Shown piece after piece: positions 35,131 through 43,674 of a stretch of 64,000 nucleotides of DNA. Position 1 is the first letter of the stretch. Each line of letters begins with the position of its first letter. Source of the stretch: CBDFKU01 sp965248975 (GTDB lineage Bacteria; Chloroflexota; Dehalococcoidia; Lucifugimonadales; JAGWBF01); assembly GCA_965248975.1 (NCBI GenBank), contig CBDFKU010000018.1:62001-126000 (forward strand), given 5' to 3'. The notes beneath the pieces were generated by a model. The model was not told the origin of the DNA and searched no databases. It saw nothing but the letters and a program-made list of their open reading frames with translations. The position numbers and the translations under genes were made by a program.

Positions 35131-36329
35131 CTACGAGGTTGGCCGCTCGCCCAGAGTGACCTGGACAGTCTTCATGTTGTCTTCCCTGAAGAAATCGATC
35201 TCCACGGTCGTACCGATGCGATAGTTGATCAGCATCCCGTCCAGCTCTGCCATGTTGGTTACCGCCTTGCCGGCCACCGTTACTATTACGTCCTCGACCT
35301 GCAGCCCCGCCCGGTCCGCGGGAGAGCCGTTACCCACGGAGACGATGCCGAGGCCCTGCTTGACCGGTAGATCGAAGTTGGCGGCCAACGCCTCGGTGAT
35401 GCGTACGAAGGATACTCCGAGGAATCCCCTGTCGATGCTTCCTGTTGCGATCAGCTCGTCTATCAGGGTCTCACGGGGTCTATTGCGATGGCGAACCCGA
35501 TTCCCTCGCCGGTTGGGATCTTGGCCGTGTTGATGCCAACCAGCTCCCACCGCAGGTTGACCAGGGGCCCGCCGCTATTCCCCGGGTTGATGGCCGCATC
35601 GGTCTGAATCAAATGCTGCATGCTGATGGTTTCCGAAAAATCGACGGACCTGTTCAAGGCGCTTACCCACCCGCCGGTTACGGTCGGGCCTCCCGGGAGA
35701 TTGAGGGCATGTCCTATGGCCGTCACCTGGTCGCCGACCTGGAGCTTCGAGGATTCTCCGATTGATATGGGCACCAGGTTGTCCGCCTCGATACGCAACA
35801 CAGCCAGGTCCAGCAAGGCATCCCTGCCGACCAGCTTCGCCTCGAAGGCCCGACCATCGCTGAGGGTCACTACGATCTTCTCCGCGCCGTCTATCACGTG
35901 GTTGTTGGTGAGGACATGCCCACTCTCGTCGATAATCTCGCCGGTGCCCACGCCCATGGTGGGTACGGGCTGGTTGAACTGGTCAAGCTGCAGCGCTTCT
36001 GTCTGAACGTGCACCACCGAGGGCGTCAGCTCTTTGATGATCTGGGGGATGGTCTTTTCGACCGGCGTCGGCGTCGGCTCGAGGGTCGGAGTAGGAACCA
36101 TGGTGGGAGTAGAGGCAGGGTCTGGCGCCGGAGCCTGCAAAGCAGGAACCGTCGGTGGCAAAGTCGGCGTGACGGTCGGCGCAACGGTGGCCGTTGGCGT
36201 AGGGGTCGGGGTCGGTTCTGGGGTAGAAGTTGGAGTGGAAACGGCCGCTCCGCAGGCGGCAATAATCAGGGTAAGGGCTACGGCAGCCCCCAGACCAACT
36301 CTGCTGAAGAATAGCTTGCGTGGGTTCAC
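35131..36329 (-). pseudogene. HtrA/DegP-like trypsin-PDZ serine protease, frameshifted
   Basis: Start GTG at 36329 with AGGGAGG six bases upstream. A signal/lipobox-like segment (LIIAACG) is followed by a long Thr/Pro linker and the trypsin domain with VLTNNHVIDGA (His), LLDLAVLRI (Asp) and NPGNSGGPL (Ser). The frame ends at 35463 just after GIGFAIAIDPV; one base shift near 35470-35477 continues with ETLIDELIATG, GFLGVSF and a full PDZ domain to 35131. One missing base explains it, whether real or a sequencing error. As sequenced the PDZ domain is lost from the first product. Periplasmic/surface protein quality control is the family role. Confidence 0.85.
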
Positions 36330-36435
36330 GGTAAAGCCTCCCTGAGGAATTGTCCGACCGGTTGTCGGAAGATTGGGCTGAAGGCCTCTATGGCAGCGGC
36401 GTCGAAGATCCAGGGCAGGGGTCCCCCAACACGTC

Positions 36436-37053
36436 CTATCCCGCGGCCAACGCCTCTTGGACCAGCTCCTCCAGCTTGCCAGGGGGCAGGATTCCGCCCC
36501 ACTTGCGCACCACCCTGTGGTTTCGGTCGAGGAAGAATGTAGTGGGGAAGCTGGTGATGTCGTACTCTCTGGTAATGTTGCTGCTCCCGTCGGGCCCGAC
36601 GGCGTAGGTGACACCCACCTCGTCGACGAAATCCTGACCGTCGTCGGCGGTATCCAGCCCCAGTAGCTGTACACCTATGAACTGAACCCCTTCGGCCTCG
36701 TGAGCCTTGAAAGAGGCCTCCAGGTCCGGCATCTCGGCCCTGCAGGGCGGGCAGGACGGGAACCAGAAGTTCACCACCACCGGCCGGCCCTGGAGCTGGG
36801 ACAGGGTCAGCGTCTCACCCTTGGTGTGGTTGGAGTTGCCGAAAAGGGTGAGCTGGAAATCCCCGACAACCTCGCCTTCGTCCACCGGCTCCATGCTCTT
36901 GAAGACGTCTGACGAGCCGTTGCCTCCGCCCGAACAGGCTGCGATGATCAAAGTTACGGCGCCGGCCAGCAGCATCCACCGCCATGGGGAACGCCAGGGG
37001 CTCGTCGTCTCAGCGCGGTCCGCAGTAGCCGTATCCGAACTCGTCCTGGTCAC
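36436..37053 (-). CDS. TlpA/ResA-family thiol-disulfide oxidoreductase, lipoprotein
   Basis: 205 residues from a GTG at 37053 with GAGGAG eight bases upstream. A membrane segment ends in the lipobox IIAACS. The thioredoxin-like domain has VVVNFWFPSCPPCRAEMPDLE (CPPC active site) and FPTTFFLDR with the cis-Pro. It likely reduces extracytoplasmic disulfides using electrons from CcdA (31047-31994). It lies between htrA and the receiver-domain gene on the same strand. Confidence 0.88.
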   Translation of the reverse strand: MTRTSSDTATADRAETTSPWRSPWRWMLLAGAVTLIIAACSGGGNGSSDVFKSMEPVDEGEVVGDFQLTLFGNSNHTKGETLTLSQLQGRPVVVNFWFPSCPPCRAEMPDLEASFKAHEAEGVQFIGVQLLGLDTADDGQDFVDEVGVTYAVGPDGSSNITREYDITSFPTTFFLDRNHRVVRKWGGILPPGKLEELVQEALAAG

Positions 37054-37140
37054 GTGAAGTCTCCTCGACCGACTGGTTGGTGCCTTCCGTATCAGGAATT
37101 GGATGCCGGATCAGTCTATGCGATCTGCCGGGGAAAGCGG

Positions 37141-37560
37141 CTACCTTCGGTGCGCCTGTATCCGTCTGATCTCGGAATATAGCTCTTCGGGCTCGCAGTC
37201 CTTCACCAGGAACCCGTCGGAGCCACTGGCGAGGCATTCCTCGACCCGGTCCCCAAAGGTGCTGAAAAACAGGACGCCGACGTCGGGTAGGGCGCCCTTG
37301 ATTATCCTCGTGGCCTCGATTCCATCCATGCACGGCATCTGGGCGTCCATGATGACCATGTCCGGGAGCAGCCGGGTGGCCTTATCCACCGCCTCTTGAC
37401 CGTCCAACGCTGTGCCTATCACCTGGAAATCTGGCTGGGCGTTCAGCAGGCTGGACAGCCCGTCCTGGATCGCGGTGGAGTCGTCGACCACCAGGATTCG
37501 GATCACGACGTCTGCATCCCTGCCATCGTATAGTTGAGCATTTCTCAGCACCTCGATCAC
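37141..37560 (-). CDS. Stand-alone response-regulator receiver domain
   Basis: 139 residues, a single REC domain with no output domain. ILVVDDS near residue 22, phospho-acceptor Asp in MVIMDAQMP, a Ser/Thr in FFSTF and the Lys in FLVKD are all present, so it should be phosphorylatable. Its start overlaps the stop of a 65-residue gene by 4 bp, suggesting coupling. No adjacent kinase; the nearest is at 41358-42434. It may act like a CheY/Spo0F-type relay. Confidence 0.85.
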   Translation of the reverse strand: MIEVLRNAQLYDGRDADVVIRILVVDDSTAIQDGLSSLLNAQPDFQVIGTALDGQEAVDKATRLLPDMVIMDAQMPCMDGIEATRIIKGALPDVGVLFFSTFGDRVEECLASGSDGFLVKDCEPEELYSEIRRIQAHRR

Positions 37561-37754
37561 CCGATCAGGCTCGTGAAGCTGGGGCGGATCATGCGACGGT
37601 AGTCCTCGCGGGCCTCATCGACTGTGGGGCCGCCCTCGCAGCCACCCACACGGTTCCTGACGGAACACTGCCGCTGCATGGTTGCAAGATACATCCCGAA
37701 ATCGGTGCATGAGTCGATCAGCCAGTTTAGGCTTCTTGAAAATTGGTGTGTCAC
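37557..37754 (-). CDS. Small Cys-containing hypothetical protein coupled to the receiver domain
   Basis: 65 residues from a GTG at 37754 with AAGGAG six bases upstream. Mostly helical, with three cysteines (DSCTDF, RQCSVR, GGCEGG) and an acidic VDEARED segment. No known family. Its stop overlaps the ATG of the receiver gene (ATGA type), which supports it being real. Confidence 0.6.
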   Translation of the reverse strand: MTHQFSRSLNWLIDSCTDFGMYLATMQRQCSVRNRVGGCEGGPTVDEAREDYRRMIRPSFTSLIG

Positions 37755-37788
37755 TTTTTTCTCCTTGCCGGGTAGTTGAGTTATCGAC

Positions 37789-37828
37789 GGCCCGCTCCCT
37801 GCATCGCTGACAGGTCTCTCAGCGGGCC
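37789..37828 (-). terminator. Hairpin between zinc-ribbon and small protein genes
   Basis: GGCCCGCT (37789-37796) pairs with AGCGGGCC (37821-37828) with a further inner CCTG/CAGG pairing. It lies just downstream of the zinc-ribbon stop at 37835. Confidence 0.4.
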
Positions 37829-37834
37829 TATGCC

Positions 37835-38029
37835 TTAGGCGGCCGCTTGCTGGACCGGCTGCGCCATGGCCGCCAGATCGCTCAGGCCGTTGCCGAGCGC
37901 TCCCAGTCGGGCCTCTTCGTGAGCCGTGAGGTATCGTCCACACTGTACGCAGGCAACGTACGGGCCGTATACGTCCGAGCTTGCGACCAGGTCGCCTGCG
38001 CAAGTGCCGCAACCTTTCAACCACAACAT
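37835..38029 (-). CDS. Small zinc-ribbon protein (paralogue B)
   Basis: 64 residues from the ATG at 38029, which has GGGAGGGATGAG upstream; an upstream in-frame ATG at 38119 lacks one. Two knuckles, CGTC and CVQC, and the shared VYGPY..C..CGRYLT segment mark it as a paralogue of the protein at 32068-32259. An alanine-rich tail follows. It probably binds zinc; function unknown. Confidence 0.75.
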   Translation of the reverse strand: MLWLKGCGTCAGDLVASSDVYGPYVACVQCGRYLTAHEEARLGALGNGLSDLAAMAQPVQQAAA

Positions 38030-38195
38030 CTCATCCCTCCCATTCCTGGCACGCTGGGTGTTCCCACTCCTGTGCCTTCTGTCTAAATACATCTTAGGAC
38101 CGCTCCATCGACGCCACATCCCTCAACCGGGCGATTCCTCCGTAGCCAAGAGGTTGACCCTGTCGTCGACCCCAAGAGGGACCGGCGGTAGGCCA

Positions 38196-39968
38196 TCACG
38201 CCCTCATCCTTTCTGTCCTAGCCTCCGATACAGCTGACGCAATAGCTCGGGTCCCCTCCTGGATGATCATGCGCCGCGCCTCCACGAAGCCGACTATGGT
38301 GGCGAAGAAGCGTCCTATGGCGAAGAAAATCAAAGCCATGCCGAAGAGCATCCAGGGCTGCAAGGTGGCGCCTAGGATGCGGACCGCCAGGAAAGAGTCC
38401 TTGAACACGCCGGACATGGCCCCAGGTCCACCCAAGCCGGCGAACTGCTCTCCCAGCATCCAATGGATGCTCAACGCTAGCAGTACGGCTATCGGCAGAG
38501 TGGCGCTCACCACGATGGCCGCGCCCACCAGAAGGGGCCTCAGCAGGTTCCATGGTGCCAGAGACATGGGCTCATAGATCGACAGATCCTCGCCCTCCGG
38601 TTTCTGGCCCCGGGCCACGGCGATGAGCTTGCTGAACCCCCTGGGCAACAGCAGGGCTGTGGCCCTGAGGTTGATCACGATGGTGACAAGCGCCAGTCCT
38701 ATAGCCAGCATGATCGAAGCGATGCCGATGAACCTCGTGGCGCTTATGACGGGGCCCAGCATTCGGTCCAGGCGAAACGCGTTCTGGAACTGGGCGGAGT
38801 CGGTGTCACCGGCGAACTGCAGGCTGAGCATGGTGTTGAAGTTGAGGTCCCGCACTCCGGTCATGGTAAAGAAGAAGACTCCCACCACGAAGATGCCGAA
38901 GATGGCCAGCGGGGCAACCAGTCGACCCGGCCACAGCGAAGTTTCCACCGCAGGACGACGGACCGTCCCGTCGGACAGGTCGGCGACTATGTCTCCGAAG
39001 CCCCGCCGCTGCTCCCGGAGCCAGCCGATTATTCGAACCAGCAGGAAGGCTATGGTAAACAGCAAGACGGCCAGCCCCAGGTTGATCAGCGGGTCTATGG
39101 TGCGATCGAGAATCCCTTCGACTCTCAAAGCCGTCGGGCTGACCAGCCCGTCGAACTGCCTGCCCAGGGCCCACCCGATGAAACCAGAGCGGACGAAGGC
39201 CAAGGGCGTAGCCAGGACCATAATCGAGAATCCCACTATGCCCAGCTTCAGCAAAACCCCGGGAACGTCCGGCCGCGCCCCTTCCACGTCCGAAGCCACA
39301 TTCGGGCGCAACGCCCGCCTCGTCAGGGCCGGCAGAGTCCTTGCCTGGAGACTCAGGTTCCATATAATGGTCGCCAGGCCGGTGAGTATCCCGAAAATGA
39401 GCAGTCCCTCTCCCAGGAACTTTCCGGACCCGATCAGCGGATCCAGGATCCGGTCGACCATCAGGTAAGTCTCGTAGGAGGCTCCGGAGGTCTGACCGTC
39501 GAACTCGGCCTGCTTCAGCAACACCAGGTTGGCGTCCCACCACAGGGTCACCAAGAAAAAGCTGCCCATCACAAGGATGCCGGCGAAAAGGAGCTTTGAG
39601 AAATGCCGGGCGTACCACGGCTCTTGCGGGGCCTGGCCGACATCCACGCCGGCCGAGGCGTAGGCTTCCATGATGCTTCGGCCGGTGGCCCGCAGGTTGC
39701 GGACTATGGTGGCGATGGCAAACCCGATTCCCAGCTTCATGAAGCTGAGTCCCAGAAAAAGCCAGACCGACAGAGTGTGACCGATGACCTGGTCGGCCGT
39801 CTGAGTCGCTTCGAACAGCCTCCCTCCGGTGTCGCCGTCGAAGAACTTGCCGGCCCATACACCGATCAGCGCATCCCGGCCAGCGGTCATGAGAAACAGG
39901 CCCGACGCGACTATGACCAGACCGACGATCAGAAAGGTGGGATATCTGGGGATGAGCCGCTCGATCAT
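38196..39968 (-). CDS. Integral membrane protein built of five two-helix repeats
   Basis: 590 residues, about ten transmembrane segments. A unit of roughly 110 residues recurs five times: a helix, an extracytoplasmic F(D/A)G turn (near residues 43, 156, 272, 385 and about 502), a linker with a (V)(D)(R/G)xLxPxI-like motif, a second helix rich in G/A/L/F, and in several units a cytoplasmic N-L-R-A-T segment. No transporter signature or known family is recognised. It is 103 bp downstream of an unknown gene (40072-40518), with a hairpin between. Possible roles include a channel, scaffold or sensor; none is shown. Confidence 0.8.
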   Translation of the reverse strand: MIERLIPRYPTFLIVGLVIVASGLFLMTAGRDALIGVWAGKFFDGDTGGRLFEATQTADQVIGHTLSVWLFLGLSFMKLGIGFAIATIVRNLRATGRSIMEAYASAGVDVGQAPQEPWYARHFSKLLFAGILVMGSFFLVTLWWDANLVLLKQAEFDGQTSGASYETYLMVDRILDPLIGSGKFLGEGLLIFGILTGLATIIWNLSLQARTLPALTRRALRPNVASDVEGARPDVPGVLLKLGIVGFSIMVLATPLAFVRSGFIGWALGRQFDGLVSPTALRVEGILDRTIDPLINLGLAVLLFTIAFLLVRIIGWLREQRRGFGDIVADLSDGTVRRPAVETSLWPGRLVAPLAIFGIFVVGVFFFTMTGVRDLNFNTMLSLQFAGDTDSAQFQNAFRLDRMLGPVISATRFIGIASIMLAIGLALVTIVINLRATALLLPRGFSKLIAVARGQKPEGEDLSIYEPMSLAPWNLLRPLLVGAAIVVSATLPIAVLLALSIHWMLGEQFAGLGGPGAMSGVFKDSFLAVRILGATLQPWMLFGMALIFFAIGRFFATIVGFVEARRMIIQEGTRAIASAVSEARTERMRA

Positions 39969-40013
39969 GATGCCCCCCTGTTTGTCCTGGGATTGCTTCT
40001 AGTAGAGCGACGA

Positions 40014-40055
40014 AGCGCGGAGGCCTGGCCCATCGGGGAGCCAGGCCTCCGCGCT
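40014..40055 (-). terminator. Strong hairpin between two minus-strand genes
   Basis: A perfect 15 bp stem, AGCGCGGAGGCCTGG (40014-40028) with its complement at 40041-40055, 17 bp after the stop at 40072. It would end transcription of the 40072-40518 gene or attenuate entry into the membrane-protein gene. Confidence 0.6.
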
Positions 40056-40071
40056 CGTCCTGGGCAGCGAG

Positions 40072-40518
40072 CTATCCGCCGGCGTTCCTCCTCAGGCGTT
40101 CCCAGGTCTCGGTGAATGCCAACCGGGCGGGCTCCGAGACCTGGGGTAGAACTCGGCTCTGTACTCGCTGGTCGGCCTCGTCCAACTCGGGCGCGACTTT
40201 GAGCGCCGCAGCCCGGGAGCGTATGATGGTCCAGCGCTCGTTTTCCGGCATTTCACCCAGGATCTCCACCCGCGTGGCGACGAGCTTCTCGCGGGTTCCT
40301 TCCTTCACCTTGGGGCTGTTGAACGCCCCGATCATGTCCCGGATGGACTCCTGACGTTGGACTTCGTCCAGGAAAAGCATCTGGCTTATCCGCCCCTTCA
40401 TCATGGGCTTGCGCATCATCTGCGGCATCCCTGCCAGCATCTTCATCATGCCCACCATATCGCTGCCGTACTCGGTATCGGCACCACCCCCTCCGCTTTT
40501 CTTCCCGAACATTCCCAT
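40072..40518 (-). CDS. Hypothetical soluble helical protein
   Basis: 148 residues from the ATG at 40518, which has AAGGAGG seven bases upstream; earlier in-frame starts run through non-coding sequence and the terminator at 40648. A Met/Gly-rich N-terminal part (MGMFGKKSGGGG, MVGMMKMLAGMPQMMRK) is followed by a charged helical region. No domain recognised. It sits directly upstream of the five-repeat membrane protein gene. Confidence 0.65.
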   Translation of the reverse strand: MGMFGKKSGGGGADTEYGSDMVGMMKMLAGMPQMMRKPMMKGRISQMLFLDEVQRQESIRDMIGAFNSPKVKEGTREKLVATRVEILGEMPENERWTIIRSRAAALKVAPELDEADQRVQSRVLPQVSEPARLAFTETWERLRRNAGG

Positions 40519-40647
40519 AGCTGACCTCCTTGGACCTGGGTCCCTGTTTGTGGGGGCGATTTGTACTTTGATTTTCGCTCCCTCATGCTCAGGATACCTT
40601 CCGAATCCACCGGGGTAATCCCCCATCTCATCGATTCGGGAAATGAA

Positions 40648-40676
40648 AAGGGGTTGATGCTTGGCATCAACCCCTT
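40648..40676 (-). terminator. Intrinsic terminator of the two-component operon
   Basis: A perfect 13 bp stem, AAGGGGTTGATGC (40648-40660) with GCATCAACCCCTT (40664-40676), a 3-base loop, and TTTCATTT following on the minus strand. It lies 30 bp after the response-regulator stop. Confidence 0.7.
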
Positions 40677-40705
40677 GGGCGCGGACAGTTAAACGGTGGC
40701 GGCCG

Positions 40706-41353
40706 TTACAGCTTGATAACACCCTTCCTGACGGCCTCGGCCACGGCTTCTGTGCGGCCCTTGACCCCCAGCTTGTTGAAGATGTGGATCAGGTGTGTCT
40801 TGACGGTGCTCTCGCCGATCATAAGCTGGGCCGCTATCTCCTTGTTACCTATTCCACCGGCCATGAGCTGGACCACCTCGATCTCTCGCGAGGACAGCCC
40901 ACCGTCCTGCGCCGGCAACTTGGAGAGTTGGGAGAAGCGGTCCAGTAGCTTGCTGGCCACCCGCGGCTGGATCAAGGACTCCCCTTTGTGGACGGCCCGC
41001 ACGGCCTTCAGCACCTCTTCCGGCGGAGAGTCCTTCAGCAGATAGGCCCGTGCGCCCGCCTCGACTCCCTTGAAGACGTACTCGTCGGTGTCGTAGGTCG
41101 TCAGGATGATGATCCCGGTGTCCGGCGCCTCTTCCTTGATCTTCTGAATCGCTTCGATGCCGTCCATCTCCGGCATCTGGAGGTCCATCAGGATAACATC
41201 GGGGCGAAGCCTTCGCGCCTTGGAGACGGCTTCTACCCCGTTCTCGGCCTGCCCCACGACCTCCATGTCCCCTTCTTCGCCCAGCAGGGTAGCCAGGCCC
41301 TGCCGTACGATCGGATGGTCGTCCACTACCAGAACCCTCACCCGTTCAGCCAT
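40706..41353 (-). CDS. NarL/FixJ-family response regulator
   Basis: 215 residues. An N-terminal receiver domain (VLVVDDHPIVRQGL, phospho-acceptor in VILMDLQMPEMDG, Lys in YLLKDSPPEE) and a C-terminal LuxR-type helix-turn-helix (LSSREIEVVQLMAGGIGNKEIA, STVKTHLIHIFNKL). Phosphorylation by the adjacent kinase (4 bp upstream) should drive DNA binding. The targets are unknown. Confidence 0.92.
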   Translation of the reverse strand: MAERVRVLVVDDHPIVRQGLATLLGEEGDMEVVGQAENGVEAVSKARRLRPDVILMDLQMPEMDGIEAIQKIKEEAPDTGIIILTTYDTDEYVFKGVEAGARAYLLKDSPPEEVLKAVRAVHKGESLIQPRVASKLLDRFSQLSKLPAQDGGLSSREIEVVQLMAGGIGNKEIAAQLMIGESTVKTHLIHIFNKLGVKGRTEAVAEAVRKGVIKL

Positions 41354-41357
41354 GGTC

Positions 41358-42434
41358 TCATCCTCCGTTCAGCGACAGGGTTGCCTCCACAAGAGTGCCC
41401 TGGCCCGGAGCGCTCTGTATGCTCAGGTCACCCCCCAGGAGACGCACCCGTTCCTTCATGCTAATCAGCCCGAATCCGCCGTCCCCGCTTCGCGGTTTCG
41501 ACTGCTCCGGATCGAAACCCATTCCGTCATCCTGGACCGTCAGACGGACCCTGGAGTCTTCATAGGCCATCATAACGTTCACACTGGTGGCATTGGCGTG
41601 CTTTAGCACGTTGGCCAGGGCTTCCTGGCAGATCCGGAAGATACCCGCCTCAACCCCCGCCGGTAATACCCGCCGGGCTCCAGATAGCTTGAAAGAGGAC
41701 TGCATCTCCCCGGCGCTGGCGATCTTTTCGGTCTCATCCTCGAGGGCATCGGGCAGCGCCCGGCCCCCGGACAGGCCCAGGCTCAGATCCGACACCGACC
41801 GCCGGGCCTCCTGAAGGCTGTCGCGGGCCAGTCCGCGAAGACGTTCCAACTGGGGCAGCACCTGCTCATCACCACTTCGCACAGACCGCTCCAACACGTT
41901 AAGCTGCCATATTATGGCGGTCAGGCCCTGGGCAATCGAGTCGTGTATCTCCCGCGCCAGACGGTTACGCTCTTCCAGGACCACCAGCTCTCGCTGGGCC
42001 TCCTCGGCCTGACGGCGCTCGGTAACGTCGCGCACGATGGCGACTACGCAGTGCCGGCCCGAGACGTCGAAACTGGAGGCCGATATCTCCGAGGGAAGCA
42101 CCTCTCCTCGTTTGGTGGTACACGTTAGCTCGTTAGTCCAACCCTGGCCTCGCAGGAACACCGTGTGGGCAAACTCCTGCAGCTTGGGCATCTCGTTGGG
42201 GTGGATGGCGGATACCGGTGTCACAAGCAGTTCGTCTTTGGAGTAACCAAGCATGCCGCAGGCCCTGGGATTGGCGTCCAGGATGGCGTCTTTCTCGGGA
42301 TCGATCAGAAAGATGGCGTCGTTGGAGTGGTCGAATATCTGCCGGTAGCCCTCCGGCGACACTCCATCATCCCCACTGGTCCCCCACCCCGGCAGCAGAC
42401 GTTCCCAAGACCGTCGGTCCTCTTCCTTCGTCAC
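41358..42434 (-). CDS. PAS-domain sensor histidine kinase (HisKA_3/NarX type)
   Basis: About 358 residues from the GTG at 42434 (GGAGGGAAGC upstream); an upstream in-frame ATG at 42611 lies before the -10 element. An N-terminal PAS domain (IFDHSNDAIFLIDPEKDAI, CGMLGYSKDELL) is followed by the HisKA_3 dimerisation helix with the phospho-His in REIHDSIAQGL and an HATPase_c domain (EALANVLKHANA, DDGMGFD, GFGLISMKERV). No transmembrane segment is seen, so it is a cytoplasmic sensor. Cognate regulator follows after 4 bp. Confidence 0.9.
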   Translation of the reverse strand: MTKEEDRRSWERLLPGWGTSGDDGVSPEGYRQIFDHSNDAIFLIDPEKDAILDANPRACGMLGYSKDELLVTPVSAIHPNEMPKLQEFAHTVFLRGQGWTNELTCTTKRGEVLPSEISASSFDVSGRHCVVAIVRDVTERRQAEEAQRELVVLEERNRLAREIHDSIAQGLTAIIWQLNVLERSVRSGDEQVLPQLERLRGLARDSLQEARRSVSDLSLGLSGGRALPDALEDETEKIASAGEMQSSFKLSGARRVLPAGVEAGIFRICQEALANVLKHANATSVNVMMAYEDSRVRLTVQDDGMGFDPEQSKPRSGDGGFGLISMKERVRLLGGDLSIQSAPGQGTLVEATLSLNGG

Positions 42435-42479
42435 TCGTCTGCTTCCCTCCGGAAAGGTCCCACGATGCCCACTCGCCCT

Positions 42480-42485
42480 ATTATA
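42480..42485 (-). promoter_or_regulatory. -10 element of the two-component operon
   Basis: On the minus strand GGGTATAATAG gives a perfect TATAAT, 45 bp before the kinase GTG. No convincing -35. Confidence 0.4.
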
Positions 42486-42657
42486 CCCATAGGAAGTTTG
42501 TACATCCAGGCTTTTAGATGCCTCCCAGCCTTCACCGGTTTCCCCGGGCGTCAGGCACCTACTGACAACAAAGCTGAAGGGGGACCCACGACCATTTGGC
42601 GTTCTGGACATCCAAGTGGGTAACCATTATCCTCAAATAGAGGCTGTTGTTTCAGGC

Positions 42658-43674
42658 ATGTCAACCATATCTGTCCGGGACCTGGTCAAGGTATACAAGG
42701 GCGGAATCAGGGCCGTAGACGGCGTCAGCTTCGACGTGGAGGCCGGGGAGGTCTTCGGCTTCCTAGGGCCCAACGGAGCCGGCAAAAGCACCACCATAAA
42801 GATCCTCACCACCCTGCTCAAGCCCACCTCGGGCACCGCCGAGGTACTGGGCCAAGACGTTGGAGCGTGTCCCGCCGACGTGCGTCGTAGCATCGGCTAC
42901 TCCGCCCAGGACGTCGGCATCGACGAGAACGCCAGCGGCCGGGAGAACCTGGTCCTCTACGGTCACTTCTACCGCCTGGACGGACGGACCATCCGGCGAC
43001 GGGTCGACGATGTGCTGGAGCTGATGGACCTGACCAGAGAGGCCAACCGCCAGGTGGCCACCTATTCCGGGGGCATGCGCAAGCGCCTGGACCTGGGCAC
43101 GGCAATCCTCCACAGACCACCGGTGCTGATCCTGGACGAACCCACCGTGGGGCTGGACCCCCAGACCCGCGGCCACATCGCCGACTACGTACGCAACCTC
43201 AGCCGCGAGTCGGAAATGACGGTCCTTTTCACGACCCACTACATGGACGAGGCCGATGCCATGGCCGACCGCATCGCCATCATCGACCACGGAAAGATCA
43301 TGGCGATAGGCACTCCCATGGACCTCAAGCGGGAGATCAGCGGCGACGTGGTAACTCTCACCATGGCTCCCACATCCTCGACCGAGGACGGGTCCCTGGA
43401 CCATGGCCGAGACCTGCTCCGTGGCCGGCCTTTCGTCAAGGACCTGCAGCAGCTGGACGGTCAGCTAAACGTGTACGTGGAGAAGGGCGAGACCGACCTG
43501 CCTCACGTCATGAGGATCATGGACGGAGGCGGCCTGACGGTGCAGACCATCTCCCTGTCCCGTCCCAGCCTGGACGACGTCTTCCTCAAGTATACCGGCC
43601 GCACCATCCGCGACGAAGAAGGCCAACGCACGTCATGGGCTCAGATGGAACGGGCCCGCAGGAGGCGTGGGTGA
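42658..43674 (+). CDS. ABC transporter ATP-binding protein (DrrA-like)
   Basis: 338 residues from the ATG at 42658. Walker A GPNGAGKST, signature YSGGMRKRLDLG, Walker B VLILDEPTVGLDP and the H-loop TTHYMDEAD are intact. The C-terminal extension after about residue 230 is typical of DrrA-type drug/lipid exporters. It pairs with the membrane subunit that begins within its stop codon (GTGA overlap). The substrate is unknown. Confidence 0.92.
   Translation: MSTISVRDLVKVYKGGIRAVDGVSFDVEAGEVFGFLGPNGAGKSTTIKILTTLLKPTSGTAEVLGQDVGACPADVRRSIGYSAQDVGIDENASGRENLVLYGHFYRLDGRTIRRRVDDVLELMDLTREANRQVATYSGGMRKRLDLGTAILHRPPVLILDEPTVGLDPQTRGHIADYVRNLSRESEMTVLFTTHYMDEADAMADRIAIIDHGKIMAIGTPMDLKREISGDVVTLTMAPTSSTEDGSLDHGRDLLRGRPFVKDLQQLDGQLNVYVEKGETDLPHVMRIMDGGGLTVQTISLSRPSLDDVFLKYTGRTIRDEEGQRTSWAQMERARRRRG

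Noticed and set aside
35463..35465. Second possible selenocysteine codon (TGA ending the first part of htrA)
   Set aside because: The homologous continuation lies in a different frame, so this is a frameshift and not read-through.
36026..36262. Pro/Arg-rich frames and Thr-Pro repeats in the htrA N-terminal region
   Set aside because: The Thr/Pro low complexity is the linker of the HtrA lipoprotein; the other frames are shadows of it. It is not a CRISPR or tandem-repeat array.
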